Shown: positions 58,401-61,192, numbered from the stretch's first letter. The stretch is DNA of 64,000 bases from Temnopleurus reevesii (GCA_036244855.1 BQKZ01000092.1:134154-198153); one strand, 5' to 3'. The notes: a model not told the origin generated them from the letters alone. Program-made: numbers and translations.

Positions 58401-61192
58401 GCAGGCTGGTTGTTATTGAATGAACATCAATTCATTTTTCATTTCAAACAGTGTGTTTCTCATGGATCATTTGGTTGCATGTCTTGGGAATGAAAATCTT
58501 CACAATTATAAAGGTAAATAATAATTGTCGAGGACTGTGTCGCTTTTGTGTGCAGGTTGAGCAGGTAGATTTAGAGCCAGCAGATGACAAATCTAAAGAA
58601 AGAACTTCAACCATTGTCGATATCAAGCCTGAAGAGACAACAAGCGTTATTGCTCTTGAACTGGAACAAACTGAAAAGACAGTCTTAGGTGAAATGCAAC
58701 TAGAAAATGTTACTCCGACACAGATCACCCTTGAAATATCAAAACCAGAGGAGAAGATGCCCGAAGAAGTTTCTCTTGAAATCAAAATGCCAGAAGAGAA
58801 GAGACCAATGACTAAGGAAGAACAAGAGCAAGAAGAAATCTATCAGCTTCTGAAGGATGAAGAACCCAGTCAATATGAGAAGGTTCTAAGAAAGAAAGGC
58901 ATTATCCAACATAAACTGCTCAGACAACATATTGACATGGTCACAACACGCAAAGCTGAAGAGGCCGTCTTAGCTGAAATGCAATTAGAAGATGTTATTC
59001 CAACGCAAGTCACTCTNNNNNNNNNNNNNNNNNNNNNNNNNNNNNNNNNNNNNNNNNNNNNNNNNNNNNNNNNNNNNNNNNNNNNNNNNNNNNNNNNNNN
59101 NNNNNNNNNNNNNNNNNNNNNNNNNNNNNNNNNNNNNNNNNNNNNNNNNNNNNNNNNNNNNNNNNNNNNNNNNNNNNNNNNNNNNNNNNNNNNNNNNNNN
59201 NNNNNNNNNNNNNNNNNNNNNNNNNNNNNNNNNNNNNNNNNNNNNNNNNNNNNNNNNNNNNNNNNNNNNNNNNNNNNNNNNNNNNNNNNNNNNNNNNNNN
59301 NNNNNNNNNNNNNNNNNNNNNNNNNNNNNNNNNNNNNNNNNNNNNNNNNNNNNNNNNNNNNNNNNNNNNNNNNNNNNNNNNNNNNNNNNNNNNNNNNNNN
59401 NNNNNNNNNNNNNNNNNNNNNNNNNNNNNNNNNNNNNNNNNNNNNNNNNNNNNNNNNNNNNNNNNNNNNNNNNNNNNNNNNNNNNNNNNNNNNNNNNNNN
59501 NNNNNNNNNNNNNNNNNNNNNNNNNNNNNNNNNNNNNNNNNNNNNNNNNNNNNNNNNNNNNNNNNNNNNNNNNNNNNNNNNNNNNNNNNNNNNNNNNNNN
59601 NNNNNNNNNNNNNNNNNNNNNNNNNNNNNNNNNNNNNNNNNNNNNNNNNNNNNNNNNNNNNNNNNNNNNNNNNNNNNNNNNNNNNNNNNNNNNNNNNNNN
59701 NNNNNNNNNNNNNNNNNNNNNNNNNNNNNNNNNNNNNNNNNNNNNNNNNNNNNNNNNNNNNNNNNNNNNNNNNNNNNNNNNNNNNNNNNNNNNNNNNNNN
59801 NNNNNNNNNNNNNAGGTTGAGCAGGTAGATTTAGAGCCAGCAGATGACAAATCTAAAGAAAGAACTTCAACCATTGTCGATATCAAGCCTGAAGAGACAA
59901 CAAGCGTTATTGCTCTTGAACTGGAACAAGCTGAAAAGACAGTCTTAGGTGAAATGCAACTAGAAAATGTTACTCCGACGCAGATCACCCTTGAAATATC
60001 AAAACCAGAGGAGAAGATGCCGGAAGAAGTTTCTCTTGAAATCAAAATGCCAGAAGAAAAGAGACCAATGACTAAAGAAGAACAAGAACAAGAAGAAATC
60101 TATCAGCTTCTGAAGGATGTAGAACCCAGTCAATATGAGAAGGTTCTAAGAAAGAAAGGCATTATCCAACATAAACTTATCAGACAACATATTGACATGG
60201 TCACAACACGCAAAGCTGAAGAGGCCGTCTTAGCTGAAATGCAATTAGAAGATGTATCTCCAATGCAAGTCACTCTGGAAATTTCCAAGCCAGAGGAGAA
60301 GTTGCCCGAAGAAGTTTCTCTTGAAATAAAAATGCCAGAAGAGAAGAGACCACTGACTAAAGAAGAACAAGAGCAAGAAGAAATCTATCAGCTTCTGAAG
60401 GATGTAGAACCCAGTCAATATGAGAAGGTTCTAAGAAAGAAAGGCAATATTCAACACAAACTAATCAGACAACATATTGACATGGTCACAACACGCAAAG
60501 CTGAAGAGGCCATCTTAGCTGAAATGCAACTAGAAGATCTTACTCCAACAGAAGTTACTATGGAAATTTCCAAGCCGGAGGAGAGTTTGCCCGAAGTTTC
60601 TCTAGAAATCAAGATGCCTGAAGAAAAGAGACCGCTGACTAAAGAAGAACAAGAACAAGAAGAAATCTATCAGCTTCTGAAGGATGTAGAACCCAATGAA
60701 TATGAGAAGGTTCTAAGAAAGAAAGGCATTATCCAACCTAAACTTATCAGGCAACATATTGACATGGTCACAACACGCAAAGCTGAAGAGGCCGTCTTAG
60801 CTGAAATGCAATTAGAAGATGTTTCTCCAATGCAAGTCACTCTGGAAATCTCCAAGCCAGAGGAGAAGTTGCCAGAAGAAGTTTCTCTTGAAATCAAAAT
60901 GCCTGGAGAGAAGAAACCGATGACTAAAGAAGAACAAGAGCAAGAAGAAATCTATCAGCTTCTGAAGGATGTAGAACCCAGTCAATATGAGAAGGTTCTA
61001 AGAAAGAAAGGCATTATCCAACATAAACTTATCAGGCAACATATTGACATGGTTACAACACGCAAAGCTGAAGAGGCCGTCTTAGCTGAATTGCAATTGG
61101 AAGATGCTAGTCCAGTCGAGGTGACACTAGGAATTGGTTCAACCAAACCTGTGGAAAAACTTCCAGAAGATATTTCCAAGATACATCTAAAG
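1..61192 (+). CDS. Titin-like giant muscle protein gene, internal part (36 exons, spliced)
   Basis: One spliced gene covers the window and continues past both ends. The order is Ig domains and charged linkers, one SH3, more Ig domains, one FnIII, a PEVK-like exon, and an array of LLKD/YEK/GI helical repeats. Intron phases match at all 35 junctions and every chosen boundary has AG and GT. Fourteen intact Ig domains, one cut by the window start and one with internal stops, together with long E/P/V/K linkers, are typical of titin, Sallimus and related sarcomere proteins. The helical motif resembles a stretch I recall from vertebrate titin, 'LLK-x-DP-x-YEKYARMYGITDF', which favours titin over twitchin or UNC-89. 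The likely site is the sarcomere I-band or a comparable elastic filament, acting as spring and scaffold. No kinase, start codon or supported final stop is visible, so other giant Ig proteins such as stretchin are not fully excluded. Confidence 0.85.
451..1074 (+). repeat. Coding repeat: six units of about 35 residues, PEVK-like
   Basis: Six degenerate units follow each other in the protein. The best conserved core is 'IKPEEVxELPxAxVEV', followed by a charged spacer with EK and a Pro near the unit end. Units three, four and five align best; one, two and six are looser. The DNA is well diverged, so the duplications are old. Each unit alternates hydrophobic Val/Ile/Leu positions with acidic residues, like the 28-residue PEVK repeats of vertebrate titin, but the period differs. 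Confidence 0.65.
1493..3363 (+). other. Intron 1
   Basis: AT-rich intron with GTGAGT donor and an acceptor at 3362-3363. The 2230-2450 stretch is purine-rich (GAAAGAAAG type). No open frame with Ig or linker character was found on either strand. Confidence 0.75.
3364..3846 (+). CDS. Exon 2: Thr/Glu linker and a complete Ig domain
   Basis: 161 codons, phase 1 in and phase 1 out; TAG acceptor and GTAAGT donor. The first 65 residues or so are a T/E/K/I-rich linker with runs of Thr. The Ig domain starts near PVVVQELVSQ and shows B-strand Cys (VYLECRF), core Trp (FKWYHN) and F-strand Cys (GTFVCEATNPLG). Because both borders are phase 1, the exon is a complete skippable Ig module. Codon use is more GC-rich than the flanking introns. 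Confidence 0.88.
3847..4975 (+). other. Intron 2
   Basis: AT-rich intron, no recognisable element or coding stretch. The acceptor region is a short pyrimidine stretch followed by an A-rich run up to TAG at 4973-4975. Confidence 0.7.
4976..5190 (+). CDS. Exon 3: short linker and N-terminal half of an Ig domain
   Basis: Enters in phase 1 and leaves in phase 0 at CAG|GTATGG. It codes for EELPKPGEKSEIVLPIEQ and then the Ig start PPEFIQPMVDIEVAEGDDVKF. The core Trp is in TITWYQE. The usual B-strand Cys is replaced by Ala (VKFVAQVVG). The domain is completed by exon 4, so this exon cannot be skipped alone. Confidence 0.85.
5950..6097 (+). CDS. Exon 4: C-terminal half of the Ig domain begun in exon 3
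   Basis: Enters in phase 0 after ATACAG and leaves in phase 1 at AAAG|GTCAGA. It holds the E-F-G strands, with the signature PEDAGRYTCKASNPAGE and the closing strand TAVLTIK. The F-strand Cys is present but its B-strand partner in exon 3 is not, so no canonical disulfide is possible; this is common in intracellular titin Ig domains. Confidence 0.87.
6098..7057 (+). other. Intron 4
   Basis: AT-rich, with a long pyrimidine tract from about 6930 to 7050 before the acceptor of exon 5. That tract happens to be open in the exon 5 frame and would code for a hydrophobic Leu/Cys/Phe stretch, but it is best read as a splice signal. Nothing else is seen. Confidence 0.75.
7058..12595 (+). CDS. Exon 5: very large exon, acidic disordered region with one Ig domain
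   Basis: About 1,846 codons without a stop, phase 1 at both ends; acceptor CTCAAG, donor AAAAG|GTTTGA (a second possible phase-1 donor lies at 12581). Residues 1-1595 are rich in Ser, Asp and Glu with many acidic Ser clusters (SSSSDAES, SDSSSDSG), which look like casein kinase 2 sites, so the region is probably disordered and phosphorylated. An Ig domain lies at about residues 1597-1692: B-strand Cys in AILQCHVGG, Trp in EVTWYKDG, and Ala instead of the F-strand Cys in QYMAEATN. A second acidic Ser/Pro tail follows. Two motif families recur: LLxxYDxDIxF (four copies) and LEWxEPR (two copies). I recognise no named family in the disordered part. Its size resembles the giant N2B-like or novex exons of vertebrate titin, but I see no sequence match. 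Confidence 0.85.
12596..13453 (+). other. Intron 5
   Basis: AT-rich intron with no recognisable element. The acceptor is TTGGCAG at 13451-13453. Confidence 0.7.
13454..13590 (+). CDS. Exon 6: charged K/E/P linker
   Basis: Phase 1 in, phase 0 out at GAGAAG|GTACGT. It codes for about 46 residues rich in Lys, Glu and Pro (for example EEKPVKDEKKPETKVLKPEV). This is a short PEVK-type hinge before the Ig domain of exon 7. Confidence 0.82.
13771..13862 (+). repeat. Intronic 46-bp tandem duplication
   Basis: Two adjacent copies, starting at 13771 and 13817, of an AT-rich unit beginning 'ataaaatgca' and ending 'aaaggaatatcttta', with a few differences. It lies in intron 6, away from the splice sites. 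Confidence 0.8.
14166..14511 (+). CDS. Exon 7: linker and complete Ig domain
   Basis: Phase 0 in, phase 1 out (GAAG|GTTTGT). A 20-residue linker (TPKEILAEELEEAAK) precedes an Ig domain starting PPKFTKPIETVVASDGDAVKF. Core Trp is in DVTWYVDD and the F-strand Cys in GMYLCKAVNEVGE; the B-strand Cys is replaced by Thr or Ala (VKFTAKVTG). The G strand ends CSAELFVE. Confidence 0.88.
14970..15413 (+). CDS. Exon 8: linker and complete Ig domain
   Basis: 148 codons, phase 1 in and out; acceptor AACAG, donor ATAG|GTTGGT. The first 50 residues are a charged linker (for example EPREIQLEFKKPDEQEI). The Ig domain starts APQFTQTIVSVMIKDGQSATF, has Trp in DILWFRSS and the F-strand Cys in GPFECRAINPAGQ, and ends AKLIVIG. 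A symmetrical, skippable Ig module. Confidence 0.87.
15414..16522 (+). other. Intron 8, largely a degenerate repeat
   Basis: Most of the first 750 bases consist of an old degenerate tandem repeat (separate entry). The rest is AT-rich with no coding signal; the acceptor TTTGCAG lies at 16516-16522. Confidence 0.7.
15440..16160 (+). repeat. Degenerate tandem repeat with core 'TGTTAGCCAAGCATGTCAT'
   Basis: About seven to eight imperfect copies of a core like 'ctgttagccaagcatgtca' occur near 15446, 15495, 15562, 15636, 15692, 15770, 15874 and 15949, each preceded by phrases such as 'agtctg' or 'gtccatc'. Spacing varies from about 50 to 100 bases. This is an ancient minisatellite, so copy borders are approximate. 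Confidence 0.7.
16523..16623 (+). CDS. Exon 9: small acidic linker exon
   Basis: Phase 1 in (TTTGCAG), phase 0 out (GAG|GTAATA). 33 full codons plus a shared one, with E, V and T dominant (EESSTEVDTEVEVATGQ and KQVEQTVVEEE). No domain. It is the first of three tiny linker exons leading to the SH3 exon, and its frame fits both neighbours exactly. Confidence 0.78.
16939..16971 (+). CDS. Exon 10: 33-bp micro-exon
   Basis: Eleven codons, EIIEEMPIAEV, phase 0 in and out, between CTATCTAG and GTAAGC. It keeps the acidic linker character and joins exons 9 and 11 in frame. Skipping it would remove 11 residues without a frameshift. Confidence 0.72.
17352..17394 (+). CDS. Exon 11: 43-bp micro-exon
   Basis: Codes for KTEAVESVLVIEPT, phase 0 in (CAATAG), phase 1 out (ACTG|GTAAGA, a strong donor). 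It continues the linker into the SH3 exon. Confidence 0.74.
17570..17700 (+). repeat. GAT-rich microsatellite just upstream of the SH3 exon
   Basis: Imperfect (GAT)n/(GATGAT) run ending about 40 bases before the SH3 acceptor. Read from a possible acceptor at 17568-17570 it stays open as an Asp-rich chain, but it runs into the SH3 exon out of frame, so I treat it as intronic. Confidence 0.75.
17738..17977 (+). CDS. Exon 12: SH3 domain
   Basis: 80 codons, phase 1 in (TCCACAG) and out (GATG|GTAAGG). The SH3 fold is clear: AIGNYLAE at the ALYDY position, acidic RT loop (ESDEVMSMREGEQL), the WW pair (GEWWMAR) and GWVPKAYL for the conserved G-W-x-P-x-x-Y. A helical acidic tail follows (EQYDEHLRNQLEEVVKEMSI). 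SH3 domains bind proline-rich peptides; here the Pro-rich linkers of the same filament or Z-disc partners are plausible ligands, but that is inference. Single SH3 domains occur in Drosophila Sallimus and in obscurin/UNC-89. The aromatic residues needed for ligand binding (Tyr in GNYLA, the WW pair, Tyr in KAYL) are present. Confidence 0.92.
17978..19001 (+). other. Intron 12
   Basis: AT-rich intron with a long T/C-rich stretch from 18590 to 19000 before the acceptor GATTTAG. That stretch is open in the exon 13 frame and hydrophobic, but this is chance translation of a pyrimidine tract. No other element is seen. Confidence 0.7.
19002..19105 (+). CDS. Exon 13: N-terminal third of an Ig domain
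   Basis: Phase 1 in, phase 0 out (ATTAAG|GTGAGA). Starts with a short linker (GTPFKGKAV) and the Ig A-B strands APEIIEPLQTTKAKDGKPVTL, with the B-strand Cys in LRCRIK. The domain continues in exon 14; the intron falls just before the G-T-P-M-P turn. Confidence 0.85.
19639..19837 (+). CDS. Exon 14: C-terminal part of the Ig domain begun in exon 13
   Basis: Phase 0 in (CTTGAAG), phase 1 out (GAAG|GTAGGT). Core Trp in TVAWFRQS, the E-F region PEDSGKYTCVAKNQAG with the F-strand Cys, and the G strand AELLVEG. Both canonical cysteines are present across exons 13 and 14. Confidence 0.88.
20394..20448 (+). CDS. Exon 15: 55-bp Ser-rich linker micro-exon
   Basis: Phase 1 in (TTATAG), phase 2 out (AAG|GTATGT). 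Codes for VALSDAESDGTPSRKSLS, which has a possible phosphorylation cluster. Phase 2 matches only the following exon, so exons 15 and 16 form a phase 1-1 unit together. Confidence 0.75.
20896..21218 (+). CDS. Exon 16: linker and Ig domain
   Basis: Phase 2 in (ATCAG), phase 1 out (ACAC|GTGAGT). After RESTIEEGEGIKPAFM the Ig domain runs with Trp in QIQWFKED and the F-strand motif DEGKYRIVATNKEGK, where Ile or Val replaces Cys; the B strand (VTFEFRLIA) lacks Cys as well. It ends MASVSLEVT. A Cys-less Ig of titin type. Confidence 0.87.
21219..23463 (+). other. Intron 16
   Basis: AT-rich intron. It holds a short GCGC-type dispersed element near 21720-21790 (separate entry). A shorter possible acceptor lies at 23435-23436. 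Otherwise nothing is seen. Confidence 0.65.
21720..21795 (+). mobile_element. Short dispersed element of the 'GCGC...CGGCGCTATA' family
   Basis: A GC-rich island in an AT-rich intron: 'aagcgccatgagcgccc' followed by 'ggataccggcgctataca' and then a CATCAT microsatellite. This resembles the 3' part of SINE- or MITE-like repeats with a trinucleotide tail that I remember from sea urchins and amphioxus. Family name unknown. Confidence 0.5.
23464..23706 (+). CDS. Exon 17: Ser/Pro/His-rich linker exon
   Basis: Phase 1 in and out; donor TTCAG|GTGATT. Two phase-1 acceptors are possible: 23463 (GTCACAG, better pyrimidine tract, chosen) and 23436 (GATGTAG, adding nine residues). The product is unlike the neighbouring linkers: Ser-Pro pairs (MSSPMSSP, SGSPITIS), Trp, His and several Cys, then an acidic end (MLEDIDDLSSEMDEID). 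Base composition is clearly more GC-rich than nearby exons. No domain recognised. Skipping it keeps the frame, so it may be an isoform-specific exon. Confidence 0.68.
23707..24491 (+). other. Intron 17
   Basis: AT-rich intron, no element seen. Acceptor CTGATAG at 24489-24491. Confidence 0.7.
24492..24788 (+). CDS. Exon 18: single Ig domain
   Basis: 99 codons, phase 1-1, donor TCTG|GTAAGT. One complete Ig: start EPPKFIEPIQTATVTEGD, B-strand Cys (RFECVVTG), Trp (EITWFHGE), F-strand Cys (GTYTCWAENQVG) and G strand AELTLT. The third position is GC-rich compared with exon 5. A self-contained skippable module. Confidence 0.9.
24789..26532 (+). other. Intron 18
   Basis: AT-rich intron with a GCGC/AAT element at about 26040-26160 (separate entry). 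The 26340-26470 part contains a related pair of phrases ('agccaattggctatagagg' and 'agccactatagacagg'), probably an old repeat. No coding signal. Confidence 0.65.
26040..26165 (+). mobile_element. AAT-linked short dispersed element, copy 2
   Basis: An AAT-rich run ('gataataataataa') followed by 'gggcagct'-type GC-rich DNA and the core 'gtgctttacattatgg' and 'agcgct'. Same general architecture as the copies near 44790 and 61412. Confidence 0.5.
26533..26730 (+). CDS. Exon 19: acidic linker and N-terminal part of an Ig domain
   Basis: Phase 1 in (CATCTAG), phase 1 out (GCTG|GTAGGT). About 38 residues of Ser/Asp/Glu linker (for example SIVSVDSSAIVEGP), then Ig strands A-B: VPPSFVMPVQEVEVKPGETA with LRVKVAG, lacking the B-strand Cys. 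The rest of the domain is in exon 20. Confidence 0.85.
27254..27457 (+). CDS. Exon 20: C-terminal part of the Ig domain begun in exon 19
   Basis: Phase 1 in (TTTCACAG), phase 1 out (GAAG|GTAAAA). Starts GKPTPEVTWYRDGKVL with the core Trp; F-strand Cys in ADYLCKAVNPFG; G strand CRADVLVDEG. Confidence 0.9.
27856..28058 (+). CDS. Exon 21: charged linker
   Basis: Phase 1 in (TATCCAG), phase 0 out (AAG|GTACAT). 67 full codons of mixed charged and aliphatic residues (VKKDQPALLVQAEKAIPVEA, then SEEAFETDEERELDK). No folded domain. It precedes the triplicated small exons. Confidence 0.82.
28320..28565 (+). repeat. GAT/ATG-rich low-complexity stretch in intron 21
   Basis: Imperfect GATGAT and AATGAT runs make up much of the last 240 bases of the intron. 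It is the same simple sequence that fills the next two introns. Confidence 0.75.
28605..28685 (+). CDS. Exon 22: acidic helical exon, copy 1 of 3
   Basis: 27 codons, phase 0-0, acceptor TTTCTAG, donor ATT|GTAATG (weak: T before the GT). It codes for AERSDVDGQFINEIQIELED followed by LEKHLEI. Nearly identical to exons 23 and 24. The donor lies exactly where coding similarity to exon 24 ends and GAT repeat begins. Confidence 0.62.
28686..28765 (+). repeat. ATG/GAT microsatellite filling intron 22
   Basis: Imperfect (GATAAT)/(GATGAT) runs start right at the donor and fill most of this 119-base intron. The same arrangement repeats in intron 23 (28886-28990). Confidence 0.8.
28805..28885 (+). CDS. 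Exon 23: acidic helical exon, copy 2 of 3
   Basis: 27 codons, phase 0-0, TTTTAG acceptor, ATT|GTAATG donor. Codes for AEGSEVDGQFIDEIQLELKD then LEKHLEI. It lies 200 bases after copy 1 and shares both exon and flanking microsatellite, so exon and intron were duplicated together. Confidence 0.62.
28886..28990 (+). repeat. ATG/GAT microsatellite filling intron 23
   Basis: A longer version of the simple repeat in intron 22; the first 50 bases are identical to it. The extra length accounts for the larger spacing (230 versus 200 bases) to the next exon copy. Confidence 0.8.
29035..29178 (+). CDS. Exon 24: acidic helical exon, copy 3, long form
   Basis: 48 codons, phase 0-0, TTTTTAG acceptor, ATGCAG|GTGGAG donor. 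The first 25 residues match copies 1 and 2 (AEGSEVDGQFIDEIQIELED), then it continues with PEEVIIEVTKKMEEKPQRQE. It is likely the ancestral copy, since it has a normal donor and no microsatellite at the junction. Phase 0 fits exon 25. Confidence 0.72.
29186..29186. other. Single unresolved base (N) at the edge of a tandem array
   Basis: A lone N sits eight bases into intron 24, directly before the first 105-bp repeat copy. It looks like a contig join or a failed gap closure. Confidence 0.85.
29187..29709 (+). repeat. 105-bp minisatellite, five copies
   Basis: Copies start at 29187, 29292, 29397, 29502 and 29607, exactly 105 bases apart. The first four read as identical; the fifth diverges in its last 30 bases. 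All frames contain stops, so it is non-coding. Perfect identity means very recent expansion or an assembly artefact next to the N. Confidence 0.93.
29710..30173 (+). other. Rest of intron 24
   Basis: AT-rich, no element seen. Acceptor TTATTTAG at 30171-30173; an alternative in-frame acceptor at 30187-30188 would remove five residues. Confidence 0.65.
30174..30477 (+). CDS. Exon 25: single Ig domain
   Basis: Phase 0 in, phase 1 out (CCAG|GTGAGG). QKPEQKPPVFTQPLSSTELK opens the domain; B-strand Cys (AEITCKVEG), Trp (EVQWFVDD), F strand GQYVVKAVNPVG with Val in place of Cys, and G strand SELFVEV. Confidence 0.9.
31171..31965 (+). CDS. Exon 26: linker and two Ig domains in one exon
   Basis: Phase 1-1; acceptor TTTGTAG, donor GAAG|GTAAAT. 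About 70 residues of E/P/V/K/A linker (MAPVKVEAKATMEVEKPLET) lead into Ig one (APKFVEDMVDLEIIKGHPAR; Trp in VLHWYRNG; Cys in AEYACKASNKAG) and, after a 10-residue hinge (HKKRPEKHPP), Ig two (KFIIEMKSLTAVEGDSINFF; Cys in FFCKVIG; Trp in EIKWFKNG; Cys in ATYTCRATNEIGE). This is the only exon here with two Ig domains, suggesting loss of an intron between them. Confidence 0.92.
34242..34300 (+). other. Possible alternative terminal exon A
   Basis: After a strong pyrimidine tract and ACACAG, a phase-1 frame from exon 26 would read GTLHHHIVEHKNSVYRIYL and stop at TAA 34298-34300. An AATAAA lies 155 bases on, at 34455. The fit in phase is suggestive, but 19 residues can stay open by chance and there is no similarity to support it. 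Confidence 0.25.
37097..37143 (+). other. Possible alternative terminal exon B
   Basis: Acceptor CTATTTCAG and a phase-1 frame reading DELTPISSIQVTLHN with TAG at 37141-37143. No AATAAA was noticed nearby. Weaker than candidate A. Confidence 0.15.
38437..38715 (+). pseudogene. Exon 27: Ig-domain exon with two in-frame stop codons
   Basis: Phase 1-1 exon with intact acceptor (CAACAG after a long pyrimidine tract) and donor (ATAG|GTATAC). The Ig pattern is clear: VPAQIVEGPESVSVKRGDSV, FPQPSVTW, QLVISKAQMEEAGN, AVVVENELARDE and INITVIG. Two TAA stops, at 38544-38546 and 38652-38654, sit where Ig domains have tyrosine (after the core Trp and in the F strand). There is no frameshift. If spliced in, the chain would end here; if skipped, exons 26 and 28 join in frame. 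Canonical cysteines are absent, as in several neighbours. Possible readings: decaying exon, poison exon, or sequence error. Confidence 0.8.
38716..40011 (+). other. Intron 27
   Basis: AT-rich, nothing recognised. The acceptor is preceded by a clear pyrimidine tract, CTCCCTGTCAG. Confidence 0.7.
40012..40311 (+). CDS. Exon 28: fibronectin type III domain
   Basis: 100 codons, phase 1-1, donor AAGG|GTAAGT. The only FnIII domain in the window: DIPDKPQRLEPTQVTPTSTT with TITWQTP (B-strand Trp), VSSYIVEML (C strand Tyr), WQRIAE, FTIADLTPGEEYAFRVSASN (the L-x-P-x-x-x-Y-x-F-R-V-x-A-x-N signature) and FGVSEPTEKV. FnIII repeats dominate the A-band part of titin; a single one among linkers is more like the C-terminal region of Sallimus. 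It probably serves as a docking or spacing module. Confidence 0.93.
40386..40420 (+). repeat. (TTA)n microsatellite
   Basis: About 35 bases of TTA/ATT repeats in intron 28. Confidence 0.9.
40793..40864 (+). CDS. Exon 29: 72-bp acidic linker exon
   Basis: Phase 1-1, after a very strong pyrimidine tract (CTCACTCACAG) and before GAAG|GTATGC. Codes for EIEAAAEEVAEDKPTPETKT then MLPEG. No domain; symmetrical and skippable. Confidence 0.8.
44790..44945 (+). mobile_element. AAT-linked short dispersed element, copy 3
   Basis: (AAT)n run at 44791-44818, then 'atgcaatttatgtagcgca', 'gctcaaggcgctttacatt' and 'ttagcccggcagtcattca'. A GC-rich core with a trinucleotide head inside AT-rich intron marks it as a SINE- or MITE-like insertion. 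The 'tttatgtagcgc ... ggcgctttaca' frame is shared in looser form with copies near 26040 and 61412. Confidence 0.6.
45448..45504 (+). repeat. Perfect 26-bp inverted repeat with 5-base loop
   Basis: Left arm 45448-45473 ('tttcctggaagaaaactgct' then 'acacat') and right arm 45479-45504 are exact reverse complements, separated by 'catca'. As RNA or single-stranded DNA it forms a perfect hairpin. Confidence 0.93.
46827..46945 (+). repeat. 119-base imperfect foldback (hairpin-like)
   Basis: The outer 24 bases (46827-46850) match the reverse complement of 46922-46945 at 22 of 24 positions ('agtcatatagaagcccagaa' versus 'agtcacatagaggcccagaa'). Inner parts also pair in part ('acaactctttgtt' with 'aacagagagtcttgt'), so nearly the whole element can fold. 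Candidate foldback element or small-RNA precursor. Confidence 0.7.
47095..47160 (+). repeat. CA-rich simple repeat
   Basis: Imperfect CACA/CAAACA run in intron 29. Confidence 0.8.
47887..48986 (+). CDS. Exon 30: PEVK-like exon with acidic and poly-lysine blocks
   Basis: Phase 1 in (CTTAACAG), phase 0 out (GACCAG|GTAAGA); about 367 codons. The first 115 residues are P/E/V/A-rich (VPVEAPRPEDTPEDEERPEE), then an acidic block (FDDDDDDEDEDLTEGD, 48231-48276), and 25 codons later a basic block of 13 Lys and two Asp in 15 residues (48345-48389). The rest alternates VEV and KPEE phrases as in exon 1. The last residues (EVAPVIVDKLKDQ) form the A strand of the Ig domain completed in exons 31 and 32. 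This fits a PEVK spring; the neighbouring opposite-charge blocks could pair with each other or with actin, but that is inference. A 52-bp duplication copies its donor. Confidence 0.88.
48978..49081 (+). repeat. 52-bp tandem duplication spanning the exon 30 donor
   Basis: The unit from 48978 ('aaagaccaggtaagaatcac') is repeated from 49030 almost exactly, so two GACCAG|GTAAGA donors lie 52 bases apart (48986/48987 and 49038/49039). Only the first gives the phase 0 that exon 31 needs. Confidence 0.92.
49644..49720 (+). CDS. Exon 31: Ig strands B-C
   Basis: Phase 0 in (TTGTCTAG), phase 2 out (TATAA|GTAAGT). Codes for TVKTGAPLKLTCKVTGEPTP then DVEWYK: B-strand Cys and core Trp. A small internal piece of an Ig domain split over three exons (30, 31, 32). 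Confidence 0.86.
49905..50005 (+). repeat. Dispersed intronic repeat, copy 1
   Basis: Segment from 'tgctcctttgtaaatgc' through 'ctaaatcgggaccgg' and 'gcgcagttaaata' to 'tctattgtccca' matches 53178-53275 with scattered differences. No coding role. Confidence 0.75.
50469..50635 (+). CDS. Exon 32: C-terminal half of the Ig domain
   Basis: Phase 2 in (TTTTTCAG), phase 1 out (AAGA|GTAGGC). Begins DSKLLEITPAQTQTYEAG, with F-strand Cys in GKYECVAVSDVGED and G strand AQITIK. It completes the Ig that begins at the end of exon 30. Confidence 0.86.
50636..52997 (+). other. Intron 32
   Basis: AT-rich intron, 2.4 kb, no recognised element. A 47-codon open stretch after TACCAG (52499) has no linker or domain character and is not adopted. 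Confidence 0.7.
52998..53063 (+). CDS. Exon 33: linker and Ig A strand
   Basis: 22 codons, phase 1 in (TTTTCAG), phase 1 out (GAGG|GTAAGT). TEKPKPTKPSFSETSITIEV and TEG: a basic Pro-rich hinge and the first strand of an Ig domain that exon 34 completes. Confidence 0.84.
53178..53275 (+). repeat. Dispersed intronic repeat, copy 2
   Basis: Matches 49905-50005 ('tgctcctttgtaatgc', 'ctaaatcggaaccag', 'cgcacagttcaata', 'ctctattgtcca'). It lies directly before the degenerate minisatellite of the same intron. Confidence 0.75.
53340..53960 (+). repeat. Degenerate minisatellite, five to six copies
   Basis: Recurring core like 'actccatgctagtccctcca' plus 'ttacacaagggtaatagtgt' plus 'taaccagtttactgctgaat', seen near 53345, 53450, 53570, 53690, 53785 and 53895. 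Unit length is about 110-120 bases with many differences. It fills about half of intron 33. Confidence 0.78.
54370..54652 (+). CDS. Exon 34: main part of an Ig domain and charged tail
   Basis: Phase 1 in (CACACAG), phase 2 out (AAAAA|GTAAGT). GEDATFKFTIMGFPAPTLTW gives a Cys-less B strand and the core Trp; F-strand Cys in GKYVCKLTNPHGE; G strand LTVTLVV. A tail KERPKEEPEATQAKLKK leads into the helical exon 35. Confidence 0.9.
55202..55424 (+). CDS. Exon 35: helical LLKD/YEK/GI motif, single copy
   Basis: Phase 2 in (TCTTTCAG), phase 0 out (TTGAAG|GTACGT). After a charged start (PEPEEKKKPEVVESKEE) it reads IYKLLKDAEPKNYEKILRKH, then GIIDFKIIRKHIEMV and KTKKAEEEERHKAEFE. I recall a closely similar stretch in vertebrate titin (pattern LLKxxDPxEYEKxxRxxGI, then TDFRGLL and EEETHRLEIEE). 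The spacing of LLK, YEK, R, GI and DF is the same. It is strongly helical and charged. No enzymatic motif. It directly follows an Ig and precedes the repeat array, of which it looks like the founder copy. Confidence 0.82.
55425..58555 (+). other. Intron 35 (3.1 kb)
   Basis: AT-rich intron with a CA-rich run near 57083-57125 and nothing else recognised. Acceptor TGTGCAG at 58549-58555. Confidence 0.7.
58556..59016 (+). CDS. Exon 36, pre-gap copy: start of the LLKD repeat exon
   Basis: Phase 0 in. VEQVDLEPADDKSKERTSTI and a PEVK-like part, then one full 95-residue unit from 58733: EISKPEEKMPEEVSLEIKMP, IYQLLKDEEPSQYEKVLRKK, then GIIQHKLLRQHIDMV. It runs into N at 59017. Its 461 bases match 59816-60276 with 13 differences by my count, so it may be another haplotype of the same exon start and not an extra exon. 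Confidence 0.7.
59017..59813. other. Assembly gap (797 N)
   Basis: A run of N interrupts the repeat exon. The sequences on both sides are near-identical from two bases before the exon start, which suggests unmerged overlapping contigs. Confidence 0.95.
59816..61192 (+). CDS. Exon 36, post-gap copy: array of 95-residue LLKD repeats
   Basis: 459 codons, phase 0 in (AG at the gap edge) and out (AAAG|GTTAGC). After a 59-residue PEVK-like lead, four full units start at 59993, 60278, 60563 and 60845 (95, 95, 94 and 95 residues; the third lacks one Glu), and a partial fifth at 61130 ends the exon. Each unit joins a PEVK-like part (SKPEEKLPEEVSLEIKMPEE) with a helical part (EIYQLLKDVEPSQYEKVLRK, KGIIQHKLIRQHIDMVTTRK). 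The helical part matches exon 35. The array may form a row of small helical modules separated by flexible charged links; function unknown. The last codons (LPEDISKIHLK) continue as linker. Confidence 0.85.
59993..61192 (+). repeat. Coding tandem repeat, 285-bp unit, 4.2 copies
   Basis: Unit starts 285, 285, 282 and 285 bases apart. Copies are highly similar at DNA level, with many of the differences at third codon positions, so they are recent or homogenised and under protein-level constraint. Confidence 0.92.
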